31,116 bases of DNA from Clostridia bacterium. GTDB lineage: Bacteria > Bacillota > Clostridia > Oscillospirales > CAG-272. Below the pieces are notes generated by a model, which saw nothing but the letters and a program-made list of their open reading frames with translations, did no database searches and was not told the origin of the DNA. The stretch is from positions 1-31,116 of the forward strand of contig JAFNVK010000129.1 in NCBI GenBank assembly GCA_017379815.1, written 5' to 3'. How positions within the stretch are numbered: position 1 is the first letter of the stretch; each line of letters starts with the position of its first letter. Shown here in pieces: positions 6,658 through 13,946 of this stretch. The position numbers and the translations under genes are program-made.

Positions 6658-9171
6658 GTGGCATCTTACAACAGTGCAAAGTGCGCCAAAAGTGCGCGAA
6701 TCGAGCGGCTCAAGGAAGAGCTGTTTCGTCAAATGCCTCAGATCGAGGCAGACCGCGCCCTCCTGTTGACGCAAAGCTATATGGCCACCGAGGGAGAGCC
6801 GATCGTTACCCGACGCGCCAAGGCGTTCAAGAATATTCTGGAGAATATTCCGGTCACGATCCGTCCCGACGAGCTGATCGTGGGATCAGCCACCGTTGCT
6901 CCCCGCAGCTGCCAGGTCTTTCCCGAGTTCTCCTTCTCTTGGCTTGAGGATGAGTTCGATACCGTGGAGACCCGCTCGGCCGACCCCTTCCACATCTCGG
7001 AGCAGACCAAGAAGACCCTCCGCACGGTGTATCAATACTGGAAGGGCAAGACCACGAGCGAGCTGGCAACCTCGCTGATGGCGCCCGAGACCCTCAAGGC
7101 GATGGAGCATAACGTCTTTACGCCGGGTAACTACTTCTACAACGGTGTCGGTCACGTGACCGTGCAGTACGATAAGGTCCTTGCCATCGGCTACCGCGGA
7201 ATCCTTGAGGAGGCCAGAGCAGAGAAGAGCCGCATGAGCTTTGGAGACGCAGACTACTGCTCCAAGGCGGCGCTTCTTGACGGCATCATCATGAGCTGCG
7301 AGGCCGTGATCACCTACGCGCGCCGCTATTCCGAGCTGGCTCGCCAAATGGCGGACGGCGAAAAGGATCCTGCGCGCCGCCGGGAGCTTTTGCAGATCGC
7401 CGAGAACTGCGCACGCGTTCCCGAGCAGGGTGCTACGAGCTTCTGGGAGGCCTGCCAGAGCTTCTGGTTCGTCCAGATGCTTCTGCAGATCGAGTCGAGC
7501 GGACATTCCATCTCGCCCGGACGCTTTGACCAGTACATGTATCCCTATTACAAGGCAGACATTGACCGCGGTGTCATCACGCGCGACTTTGCGCAGGAGC
7601 TGATGGATTGCATCTGGGTCAAGTTCAACGATCTGAACAAGTGCCGCGATGCGGCCTCTGCCGAGGGCTTTGCCGGATATTCGCTTTTCCAGAACCTGAT
7701 CGCAGGCGGTCAGGATATCCACGGCGAGGATGCGACCAACGATCTCTCCTTCATGTGCATCGATGCCACCATGCACGTCCTGCTTCCCGCGCCCTCCTTC
7801 TCGGTGCGCGTGTGGAACTGCACGCCGCATGAATTTCTGATCCGCGCGGCAGAGCTTACGCGGACGGGCGTTGGCCTTCCCGCCTACTACAACGACGAGG
7901 TCATCATTCCCTCGCTCATGTCCCGCGGACTGACGCTTGAGGATGCCCGCGACTATAACATCATCGGATGCGTGGAGCCGCAAAAGGCAGGCAAGACCTG
8001 GGGCTGGCACGACGCCGCCTTCTTCAATATGCTCAAGCCCATGGAGATGGTCTTCTCCAACGGCGTGCTGGAGGGTGAGCAGGTCGGTCTTCGCACGGGC
8101 GAGCTTCCCGAGCTTCGCACCTTCGAGCTTTTCCTTGACGCCTACAAGGCGCAGATGAATTACATGATCTCGCTGCTCGTCAACGCCGATAACGCTATCG
8201 ACGAGGCGCACGCCATCCGTTGCCCGCTGCCTTATCTTTCCTCCATGGTGGAGGATTGCATCCGCCGCGGCAAGACCCCCGAGCAGGGCGGTGCGGTATA
8301 TAACTTCACCGGTCCGCAGGGCTTCGGCATTGCCAACGTAGCCGACGCGCTTTACGCGATCCGCACGCTGGTCTACGAGCAGAAGAAGCTCACGCTTTGC
8401 CAGCTCAAGGAGGCCATGGCCAACAACTTTGGCAAGAGCGACGGCGCGGACGCCGAGGAGCTGACCCGCCGCATCGCGCTGGAGCTTTCCAAGAACGGCC
8501 TTCCCGTGGATGCCGGCGTGGTGGAGGAGATCTACCGCACGGTCAAGGATCGCCGGGCCGATTCGCGCTACGATGAGATCCGCGAGATGATCCTTGATCT
8601 GCCCAAGTTTGGCAACGATCTTCACGAGGTGGACGCCCTGGCAAGAGAGGCGGCCTACACCTATACCAAGCCCCTTCTGCAATACCGCAATCCGCGCGGC
8701 GGACAGTTCCAGGCGGGACTCTATCCCGTGTCGGCAAACGTTCCGCTCGGCGCACAGACGGGCGCAACCCCTGACGGCCGCTATGCCGGAACCCCCGTGG
8801 CCGACGGCGTTTCTCCCAGCGCGGGACGCGACGTCAACGGTCCTACCTCGGCGGCAAACTCGGTATCCGTTCTGGATCACGGAATTGCCTCCAACGGAAC
8901 GCTCTTTAATATGAAGTTCCACCCCAGCGCGCTTGCGGGCGACGCGGGCCTTGAGAACTTCGTGGCATTGGTGCAGACCTACTTTGAAAAGAAGGGAAGC
9001 CATATGCAGTTCAACGTGGTCAGCCGCGAGACCCTGCGCGATGCGCAGAAGAATCCCGATAAGTACCGCAGCCTCGTGGTGCGCGTTGCGGGATACAGCG
9101 CGCTCTTTACCACGCTTTCCAAGTCCCTGCAGGACGATATTATCAACCGAACCGAGCAAACGGCGTTCTGA
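6658..9171 (+). CDS. Glycyl radical 1,2-propanediol/glycerol dehydratase
   Basis: 837 residues from GTG 6658 (AAAGGA ten bases upstream; GTG 6649 in the same frame is too close to it). A B12-independent diol dehydratase that eliminates water from 1,2-propanediol to give propionaldehyde. Active-site Cys438 and Glu440 lie in IIGCVEPQKAGKTWGWHD; Asp452, His166 (VGHVTV) and His283-Ser284 (SSGHSISPGRF) complete the diol-binding set known from the glycerol dehydratase of Clostridium butyricum. Gly812 in VVRVAGYSALF carries the radical. The HS pair and Asp452 argue against choline TMA-lyase, hydroxyproline dehydratase and isethionate lyase. No encapsulation helix is obvious at either end. First gene of BMC block 1, 39 bases before its activase. 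It should be destroyed by oxygen, so expression is expected to be anaerobic. Confidence 0.94.
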   Translation: MASYNSAKCAKSARIERLKEELFRQMPQIEADRALLLTQSYMATEGEPIVTRRAKAFKNILENIPVTIRPDELIVGSATVAPRSCQVFPEFSFSWLEDEFDTVETRSADPFHISEQTKKTLRTVYQYWKGKTTSELATSLMAPETLKAMEHNVFTPGNYFYNGVGHVTVQYDKVLAIGYRGILEEARAEKSRMSFGDADYCSKAALLDGIIMSCEAVITYARRYSELARQMADGEKDPARRRELLQIAENCARVPEQGATSFWEACQSFWFVQMLLQIESSGHSISPGRFDQYMYPYYKADIDRGVITRDFAQELMDCIWVKFNDLNKCRDAASAEGFAGYSLFQNLIAGGQDIHGEDATNDLSFMCIDATMHVLLPAPSFSVRVWNCTPHEFLIRAAELTRTGVGLPAYYNDEVIIPSLMSRGLTLEDARDYNIIGCVEPQKAGKTWGWHDAAFFNMLKPMEMVFSNGVLEGEQVGLRTGELPELRTFELFLDAYKAQMNYMISLLVNADNAIDEAHAIRCPLPYLSSMVEDCIRRGKTPEQGGAVYNFTGPQGFGIANVADALYAIRTLVYEQKKLTLCQLKEAMANNFGKSDGADAEELTRRIALELSKNGLPVDAGVVEEIYRTVKDRRADSRYDEIREMILDLPKFGNDLHEVDALAREAAYTYTKPLLQYRNPRGGQFQAGLYPVSANVPLGAQTGATPDGRYAGTPVADGVSPSAGRDVNGPTSAANSVSVLDHGIASNGTLFNMKFHPSALAGDAGLENFVALVQTYFEKKGSHMQFNVVSRETLRDAQKNPDKYRSLVVRVAGYSALFTTLSKSLQDDIINRTEQTAF

Positions 9172-9180
9172 TCATAACGC
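9163..9180 (+). other. Hairpin enclosing the GRE stop codon
   Basis: GCGTT (9163-9167) pairs with AACGC (9176-9180); the TGA stop (9169-9171) lies in the 8-base loop. One of several stop-codon hairpins in this locus. Confidence 0.45.
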
Positions 9181-9210
9181 AGGCTCGGCAAGGAGAAAGG
9201 TCGATGCTTT

Positions 9211-9999
9211 ATGGAAAACAATCGCGTCGTGGGAAGGATCTTTGATATCCAGAAATTCTCCACGCACGACGGACCGGGTATTCGCACGGTGGTCTTTCTC
9301 AAGGGCTGTATCCTGAGATGCCGCTGGTGCTGCAACCCCGAGTCTCAGAGCTACCGCATTCAGGAGCTCAAGACCGAAAAAAAGAATAAAGTAGTCGGCT
9401 ACGATACCACGGTCGGCGAGGTCATGCAAAAGGTGATGCAGGATATGCCTTATTACCGCAGAAGCGGCGGAGGAATGACTCTGTCGGGCGGCGAGGCGCT
9501 TTGCCAGACCGAATTTGCCAACGCCCTTCTTAAGGAGGCCAAGGCGCAGGGCATCAACACGGCGGTGGAGACCACGGCCTGCCTCCCCTTTGAGAGCATG
9601 ATCGCTCCGCATCTTCCTTATCTGGACACGGTGCTGATGGATATTAAGCACACCGACTCCGAAAAGCACGAGCGCTTTACCACCATGCGCAACGAGCTGA
9701 TCCTCGACAATGCCAGAAGGATCGCCGAGAGCGGATGCCGTCTGATCATTCGCGTGCCCACCATTCCCACCTTCAACGATACGCCCGAGGAGATCCGCAG
9801 CATCGCACGCTTTGCCGCGTCACTTCCGGGAGTTGAGGAGATCCACCTTTTGCCCTATCACCGTCTTGGCTACGATAAGTATATCGGCCTTGGACGGGAA
9901 TACACCATGGGCGACGTCCCGCCTCCGACCAAGGAAAAGATGGAGGAGCTTCGCCTCGTGGCGGAGCGAGAGGGCCTGCGCGCCATTCTCGGCGGTTGA
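9211..9999 (+). CDS. Glycyl radical enzyme activating enzyme (radical SAM)
   Basis: 262 residues; ATG 9211 follows AGGAGAAAGG at good distance. It cleaves S-adenosylmethionine at a [4Fe-4S] cluster and abstracts H from the dehydratase glycine. The cluster motif is C33-x3-C37-x2-C40 (GCILRCRWC), preceded by the STHDGPGIRTVVF signature of GRE activases; GGxxLSGGEAL and IRVPTIPTFND are the usual SAM-binding and strand motifs. Diol-dehydratase activases commonly carry a ferredoxin-like insertion with two extra [4Fe-4S] clusters right after the radical SAM motif; here WCCNPESQSY runs within a few residues into the next domain, and no further CxxCxxC appears. It is therefore compact like the pyruvate formate-lyase activase. 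Pairing with the upstream GRE is clear from position. Confidence 0.94.
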   Translation: MENNRVVGRIFDIQKFSTHDGPGIRTVVFLKGCILRCRWCCNPESQSYRIQELKTEKKNKVVGYDTTVGEVMQKVMQDMPYYRRSGGGMTLSGGEALCQTEFANALLKEAKAQGINTAVETTACLPFESMIAPHLPYLDTVLMDIKHTDSEKHERFTTMRNELILDNARRIAESGCRLIIRVPTIPTFNDTPEEIRSIARFAASLPGVEEIHLLPYHRLGYDKYIGLGREYTMGDVPPPTKEKMEELRLVAEREGLRAILGG

Positions 10000-10004
10000 C
10001 CGCC
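9991..10004 (+). other. Hairpin enclosing the activase stop codon
   Basis: GGCGG (9991-9995) pairs with CCGCC (10000-10004); loop TTGA contains the stop TGA (9997-9999). Confidence 0.5.
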
Positions 10005-10031
10005 ATATAAAATCGGAAGGGAAGTGAAGCC

Positions 10032-10400
10032 TTGAACGATATTTACGAAAACAAGCAGAGGATCATCCAGGAGCTTGTTCCCGGCAAGCAGATCACGCTG
10101 GCGCACATTATCGCCAATCCGGATACTACGCTTTACCGCAAGCTGGGGCTTGATCCCACGGTCGATTATTCGCACAAGTCCGCCATCGGTATCGTGACCA
10201 TGTCGCCGAGCGAATACGCCATCATCGCCGCGGATCTTTCTCTGAAGGCCGCAGGTGCCGAGGTCGGATTCGTGGACCGCTTTTCGGGCACGCTCATCGT
10301 GGTCGGAAGCGTCTCCGAGGTAGAGGCTGCGCTCGACGCGGTTACCTCCTATGCCAAGGAGAAGCTCGGCTTCAACGTTTGCGAGATCACCAAGACCTGA
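10032..10400 (+). CDS. pduU: BMC shell protein, circularly permuted PduU/EutS type
   Basis: 122 residues. The N-terminal RIIQELVPGKQITLAHIIANP is the beta-barrel-forming part typical of EutS/PduU, followed by the permuted BMC fold (AIGIVTMSPSEYAIIAADLSLKAAGAEVGFVDRFSGTLIVVG). It forms a hexameric facet tile whose pore is capped on one side by a small barrel. The start is TTG 10032 with GGAAGG eleven bases upstream; no ATG or GTG in frame fits better. It is directly followed by a PduV/EutP GTPase gene; PduU and PduV are known partners in the Salmonella Pdu system. The TTG start may keep its level below that of the main hexamers. Confidence 0.92.
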   Translation: MNDIYENKQRIIQELVPGKQITLAHIIANPDTTLYRKLGLDPTVDYSHKSAIGIVTMSPSEYAIIAADLSLKAAGAEVGFVDRFSGTLIVVGSVSEVEAALDAVTSYAKEKLGFNVCEITKT

Positions 10401-10410
10401 TGACGGCAAG

Positions 10411-10833
10411 ATGAAGCGAATTATCTTCATGGGTCAGCACGGGAGCGGAAAGACCACGCTGATCGAGGTGCTCAAGGGCGAGAAGATCGAATACCGCAAG
10501 ACGCAGTATATCGACTACGGCGAGATTTTTATGGATACGCCGGGCGAGTACACCGAGGCAAACGATCTCGGTGGCGCTCTGGCCGTCTATTCCTACGAGG
10601 CCGACGTCGTTGGGCTCGTGCTTTCAGCCACCGACGATTTTTGCGTTTTTCCTCCCGCCTGCGCCCCCATCGCCAACCGACCGGTCATCGGGATCGTCAC
10701 CAAATGCGACGAGCCGAACGCCCGTCCGGACCTGGCCGAGATGCGTCTGGAGCTTTGCGGCTGCGAGCGGATCTTCCACACCTCGAGCTATTCCAACGAC
10801 GGAATCGCCGAGCTTTTGGACTATTTGCAATGA
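10411..10833 (+). CDS. pduV: PduV/EutP-type small GTPase
   Basis: 140 residues from ATG 10411, ten bases after the shell gene stop, with only a weak Shine-Dalgarno (coupled translation likely). Ras-like P-loop GQHGSGKTT (Lys14), G3 as DTPGEYTE and G4 as TKCDE are present; the chain has the short length usual for EutP/PduV. Family members associate with BMC shells and are thought to influence their positioning or handling inside the cell; the exact reaction is not established. It ends BMC block 1, and I see no terminator after it, so read-through into block 2 is possible. Confidence 0.9.
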   Translation: MKRIIFMGQHGSGKTTLIEVLKGEKIEYRKTQYIDYGEIFMDTPGEYTEANDLGGALAVYSYEADVVGLVLSATDDFCVFPPACAPIANRPVIGIVTKCDEPNARPDLAEMRLELCGCERIFHTSSYSNDGIAELLDYLQ

Positions 10834-10881
10834 ACGCCTGTCAAAAAAGCCTTCAAACCCACATTTTTGTGTCAAAAGTCC

Positions 10882-10927
10882 TCAAAAACCACAAAAAACA
10901 AAATTTTAAGAAAAAAGAAACCACAAA
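10882..10927 (+). promoter_or_regulatory. Candidate operator repeats upstream of the aldolase promoter
   Basis: Two direct copies of AAACCACAAA start 32 bases apart (10886-10895 and 10918-10927), about three helical turns. The first sits in TCAAAAACCACAAAAAACA, nearly the same string as at 6505. A 12-base palindrome CACATTTTTGTG lies just upstream at 10860-10871. The second copy ends 14 bases before the -35 box. Regulator unknown; the operon's DeoR-family protein is the best candidate. Confidence 0.5.
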
Positions 10928-10941
10928 ATTCCAAAAAACGC

Positions 10942-10970
10942 TTGACAAAATCCAACAAAAATGATATAAT
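10942..10970 (+). promoter_or_regulatory. Sigma-A promoter of BMC block 2 (aldolase to Fe-ADH)
   Basis: TTGACA (10942-10947), 17-bp spacer, TATAAT (10965-10970). It drives a fifteen-gene block up to the terminator at 22824. Confidence 0.92.
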
Positions 10971-11033
10971 GATGGCGTAAAAAGCTATCCCTATATAGTT
11001 TCACTTTGTAATTCTGAAAAGGAGATAAAGAAA

Positions 11034-11849
11034 ATGTCTGAGTACGAAATCAAAAAACAAATTTGTGAGATCGGAAAGCGGATCTACAACAAGGGAATGG
11101 TCGCCTCCAATGACGGCAACATCTCCGTCAAGCTCAACGATCGTGAGTTCCTTTGCACGCCTACCGGTGTATCCAAGGGCTTCATGACCCCCGAGTACAT
11201 CTGTAAGGTTGACGCTGAGGGAAAGGTGATCCAGGCAAACCCGGGCTTCAGACCTTCCTCCGAAATCAAGATGCACATGAGAGTCTACAAGGAGAGACCC
11301 GACGTCAAGAGCGTCGTTCACGCGCATCCTCTCTATGCAACCAGCTTTGCTATTGCCGGCATTCCGCTCACCGAGCCGATCATGCCCGAGGCAGTTATCG
11401 CACTGGGCTGCGTTCCGATCGCCGAGTACGGCACTCCCTCCACCGAGGAGATCCCGGATGCCGTTTCCAAGTACCTGCAGCATTTTGACGCCGTCCTTCT
11501 GGCAAACCACGGTGCGCTCTCCTTCTCGGATAGCCTGCTCAACGCTTACCACAAGATGGAGTCGGTTGAGTTCTACGCACAGCTGCTTTACCAGGCAAAG
11601 GTCCTTGGCGGTCCTCAGCAGCTTTCTAACGCACAGGTACAGAGACTGTACGAGATCCGCCGTCAGTTTGGTCTGAAGGGCAAGCATCCCGCTGACATCT
11701 GCCCCAACGCCAAGGCCGGCAAGCCCAGCTGCCACACCTGCGGAATTCACACCGGTGAGTTCAAGGGCGACGTCGCTACGGGCGGCTGCTCGGATGCCGA
11801 TCTGATCGCCGAGATCACCAAGAAGGTTCTTGCTTCTCTGGGCAAGTAA
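11034..11849 (+). CDS. Class II aldolase, L-fuculose/L-rhamnulose-1-phosphate aldolase type, with encapsulation tail
   Basis: 271 residues; ATG 11034 follows AAAAGGAGATAAAGAAA. It splits fuculose-1-P (or rhamnulose-1-P) into DHAP and lactaldehyde. The zinc/catalytic residues are Glu77 (RPSSEIKMHM), His96 and His98 (VVHAHPLY) and His159 (LLANHGAL). Residues 1 to about 215 are the catalytic domain. Then come a linker with Cys223, Cys233, His234, Cys236, His239 and Cys252, and a C-terminal amphipathic helix DADLIAEITKKVLASLG (254-270) that looks like an encapsulation peptide. First gene of block 2. Its presence with a diol dehydratase points to a fucose/rhamnose compartment. Which sugar is used cannot be decided here. 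Confidence 0.92.
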   Translation: MSEYEIKKQICEIGKRIYNKGMVASNDGNISVKLNDREFLCTPTGVSKGFMTPEYICKVDAEGKVIQANPGFRPSSEIKMHMRVYKERPDVKSVVHAHPLYATSFAIAGIPLTEPIMPEAVIALGCVPIAEYGTPSTEEIPDAVSKYLQHFDAVLLANHGALSFSDSLLNAYHKMESVEFYAQLLYQAKVLGGPQQLSNAQVQRLYEIRRQFGLKGKHPADICPNAKAGKPSCHTCGIHTGEFKGDVATGGCSDADLIAEITKKVLASLGK

Positions 11850-11855
11850 AGCAAG
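11829..11855 (+). other. Hairpin enclosing the aldolase stop codon
   Basis: CTTGCTT (11829-11835) pairs with AAGCAAG (11849-11855) around a 13-base loop; the stop TAA is 11847-11849. Confidence 0.45.
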
Positions 11856-11864
11856 CACTGACGC

Positions 11865-12374
11865 ATGAGTATCGACGTAGAACGGTTGGTCAAGGATGCC
11901 GTCCGCGAGCTTCGCGAGCAGGAGCAATCCGCCCCGACCCCTACGCAAAAGAAGCCGATCGAGCGCATCTCACTTGAGGATGCCAAGCTCCTGGCCGCAA
12001 GGGTAGAGGAGAAGGCACGCGAGATGGGTGTGCGCGCGGTGGTCGCTATTGCAGACGAGGGGGGCAACCTCAAGCTCTGCGAGTGCATGGACGATTCCTA
12101 CATCGCCAGCCGCGATATTGCGATCAACAAGGCTTATACGTCCGTTGCGCTGAAGATGTCCACCAAAAAGCTGTCGGCGCTGGCCGCTCCCGGGGGCTCG
12201 CTCTACGGGATCCAGCATACCAACGGCGGCAGGATCGTCATTTTCGGCGGCGGAGACACCCTGGAGCTGAGAGGAAGAATTCTCGGTGCCCTCGGGGTAA
12301 GCGGTGGGACGGAGGAGCAGGATACGGCACTTTCGGCCTACGGAAAAAAGGTTTTCGGCGAGTACTTCTCTTAA
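11865..12374 (+). CDS. GlcG/HbpS-family protein (PduO C-terminal-domain-like) with encapsulation helix
   Basis: 169 residues. An N-terminal amphipathic helix (SIDVERLVKDAVRELREQE) and a short Pro/Thr/Gln linker (about residues 24-32) precede a GlcG/HbpS domain: ISLEDAKLLAARVEEKAREMG, AIADEGGNLKLCECMDDSY, SRDIAINKAYTSVALKMST, and a glycine-rich end VIFGGGDTLELRGRILGALGVSGG. This is the domain that forms the C-terminal half of PduO; the adenosyltransferase half is absent, as expected in a B12-free pathway. Family members bind haem or other ligands, but the role in glycyl-radical compartments is unknown. The ATG at 11865 has no clear Shine-Dalgarno and lies 15 bases after the aldolase stop. Confidence 0.85.
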   Translation: MSIDVERLVKDAVRELREQEQSAPTPTQKKPIERISLEDAKLLAARVEEKAREMGVRAVVAIADEGGNLKLCECMDDSYIASRDIAINKAYTSVALKMSTKKLSALAAPGGSLYGIQHTNGGRIVIFGGGDTLELRGRILGALGVSGGTEEQDTALSAYGKKVFGEYFS

Positions 12375-12380
12375 AAAGAG
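12368..12380 (+). other. Hairpin enclosing the GlcG-like gene stop codon
   Basis: CTCTT (12368-12372) pairs with AAGAG (12376-12380) with an AAA loop; the stop TAA (12372-12374) is at the tip. Confidence 0.4.
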
Positions 12381-12408
12381 TATTGCGCCGTGAGAAAGGA
12401 ATACAGTT

Positions 12409-13599
12409 ATGACTGAACAGCAAAAGATCGAAGCCATCGTCAAGCAGGTGCTTGCAGGAATGCAGGGAAATGCAACGGTGGCCGCATCGGGACCGTCCAT
12501 TCCCAAGACCTCCCGCGTCGCTATGCTGACCGCAAAGGAGCATTTTGAGATCCAGGAATATCCCATTCCCGAGATCGGCGACGACGACGTTCTGGTGAAG
12601 ATGGAGGGCTGCGGCGTTTGCGGAACCGACGCACACGAGTTCAAGCGTGATCCCTTCGGTCTGATCCCGGTCGTCCTCGGTCACGAGGGTACGGGTGAGA
12701 TCGTGAAGATCGGTAAGAACGTGAAGAAGGACAGCGCAGGCAAGCCTCTTGGCGTTGGCGACAAGGTCGTCACCTGCATGATCTTCAAGGACAATCCCGA
12801 TATTACCATGTTCGACCTGAACAAGCAGAACGTTGGAGGAGCAGACGTTTACGGCCTTCTTCCCGACGACGATACGCACCTCAACGGCTGGTACGCTGAT
12901 TATATCGTGGTCCGCAAGGGCTCGACCATCTTCAACGTCAGCCACCTGGATCTCGATTCGAGAATCCTCATCGAGCCGGCAGCGGTCCTGATCCACGCCG
13001 TGGAGAGAGCCAAGACCACCAACATCCTGCGCTTCAACTCCAGAGTCGTCGTGCAGGGCTGCGGACCGATCGGTCTGCTCTGCATCGCCGTGCTTCGCAC
13101 GATGGGCATTGAGAACATCACCGCCGTGGACGGCAACGAGCAGAGATTGGATTTCGCCAAGCAGATGGGTGCTACGGCAACCGTCAACTTCACCCAGCAC
13201 AAGGGCATTGAGGCTCTGGCAGGTGCGGTTGAGGCGTCCTTTGGCGGTTATCTTGCCGACTTTGCCTTCCAGTGCACCGGTTCTCCCGTGGCACACGCCA
13301 ACATTTACAAGTTCATTCGCAACGGCGGCGGCCTTTGCGAGCTTGGCTTCTTCATCAACGGCGGCGACGCCACCATCAATCCGCACTTTGACCTGTGCGC
13401 CAAGGAGATCACGCTGGTCGGCTCTTGGGTCTACACCCTGCGCGACTATGCAACCACCTTTGATTTCCTCAAGCGTGCAAAGGCGATCGGACTTCCCCTG
13501 GAGAAGCTCATTACCCACAAGTTCCACCTGGCAGATGCCAACGAGGCTCTGCAGACCAACCTGCGTCAGGACGGTCTGAAGATCGCGATCATCCCGTGA
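12409..13599 (+). CDS. Zinc-type MDR alcohol dehydrogenase with N-terminal encapsulation peptide
   Basis: 396 residues; ATG 12409 after GAGAAAGGA. Residues 2-18 (TEQQKIEAIVKQVLAGM) form an encapsulation-type helix, residues 20-33 a linker, and the rest is a medium-chain dehydrogenase. The catalytic zinc site includes Cys71 (GVCGTDAHEF) and His92-Glu93 (GHEGTGEI); the Rossmann motif is VVVQGCGPIGLLC. The four-cysteine structural zinc lobe usual after GDKVV is not present (only Cys123), so it belongs to an MDR branch without structural zinc. In this locus it may reduce lactaldehyde to 1,2-propanediol, or propionaldehyde to propanol, recycling NADH inside the shell. The role split with the iron dehydrogenase at 21647 is not decidable from sequence. 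Confidence 0.9.
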   Translation: MTEQQKIEAIVKQVLAGMQGNATVAASGPSIPKTSRVAMLTAKEHFEIQEYPIPEIGDDDVLVKMEGCGVCGTDAHEFKRDPFGLIPVVLGHEGTGEIVKIGKNVKKDSAGKPLGVGDKVVTCMIFKDNPDITMFDLNKQNVGGADVYGLLPDDDTHLNGWYADYIVVRKGSTIFNVSHLDLDSRILIEPAAVLIHAVERAKTTNILRFNSRVVVQGCGPIGLLCIAVLRTMGIENITAVDGNEQRLDFAKQMGATATVNFTQHKGIEALAGAVEASFGGYLADFAFQCTGSPVAHANIYKFIRNGGGLCELGFFINGGDATINPHFDLCAKEITLVGSWVYTLRDYATTFDFLKRAKAIGLPLEKLITHKFHLADANEALQTNLRQDGLKIAIIP

Positions 13600-13602
13600 T
13601 CG
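13586..13602 (+). other. Hairpin enclosing the Zn-ADH stop codon
   Basis: CGATCA (13586-13591) pairs with TGATCG (13597-13602) with a TCCCG loop; the stop TGA is 13597-13599. An alternative CCCG/CGGG stem overlaps it. Confidence 0.45.
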
Positions 13603-13625
13603 GGTAGGGAAAGGATTTTCGGATT

Positions 13626-13940
13626 ATGGCAAACGCAGTCGGAATGATCGAGGTCTACGGTCTGGTTGCGGCATTCGCGGCCTGTGATGCGGGCTGCAAG
13701 GCAGCAAACGTTACCGTCGAGCCCTTCGACAAGAATAAGCCGGCCAACCCGGACGGACTTCCCGTTCCGCTCCAGGTTCTGGTCAAGTTCCGCGGAAGCG
13801 TGGAGAACGTAACGGCAGCCGTTGCCGCGGCAGAGATCGCGGTCAACGAGATCTCGGGTGTGGTCACCAAGCATATCATCGCGGCCATGGACGATGGCTC
13901 GGAGAAGATGCTCAAGCTGAACGCATTCGATAAGAAATGA
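13626..13940 (+). CDS. BMC-H shell protein with extended loop (paralogue 1)
   Basis: 104 residues; ATG 13626 preceded by GGGAAAGGA. Single BMC domain opening AVGMIEVYGLVAAFAACDAGCKAANVTVEPF. Before the pore-lining strand it has an insertion of about eight residues with two prolines (DKNKPANPDGLPVPLQV) in place of the usual KIGSG-type pore turn, so its pore must differ from that of the canonical hexamers. The fold then continues GSVENVTAAVAAAEIAV and VVTKHIIAAM. It is the first of four consecutive BMC-H genes. A hairpin (13947-13961) follows its stop. Confidence 0.9.
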   Translation: MANAVGMIEVYGLVAAFAACDAGCKAANVTVEPFDKNKPANPDGLPVPLQVLVKFRGSVENVTAAVAAAEIAVNEISGVVTKHIIAAMDDGSEKMLKLNAFDKK

Positions 13941-13946
13941 TCCCCC

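Noticed and set aside
6658..9171. GRE as choline TMA-lyase, hydroxyproline dehydratase or isethionate lyase
   Set aside because: The His-Ser pair (283-284), His166 and Asp452 match diol dehydratases, and the locus has a sugar-phosphate aldolase and lacks the marker genes of the other pathways.
10834..10941. Terminator between BMC block 1 and block 2
   Set aside because: The region is A-rich with a weak CACATTTTTGTG palindrome but no GC-rich stem with U tract on the plus strand.
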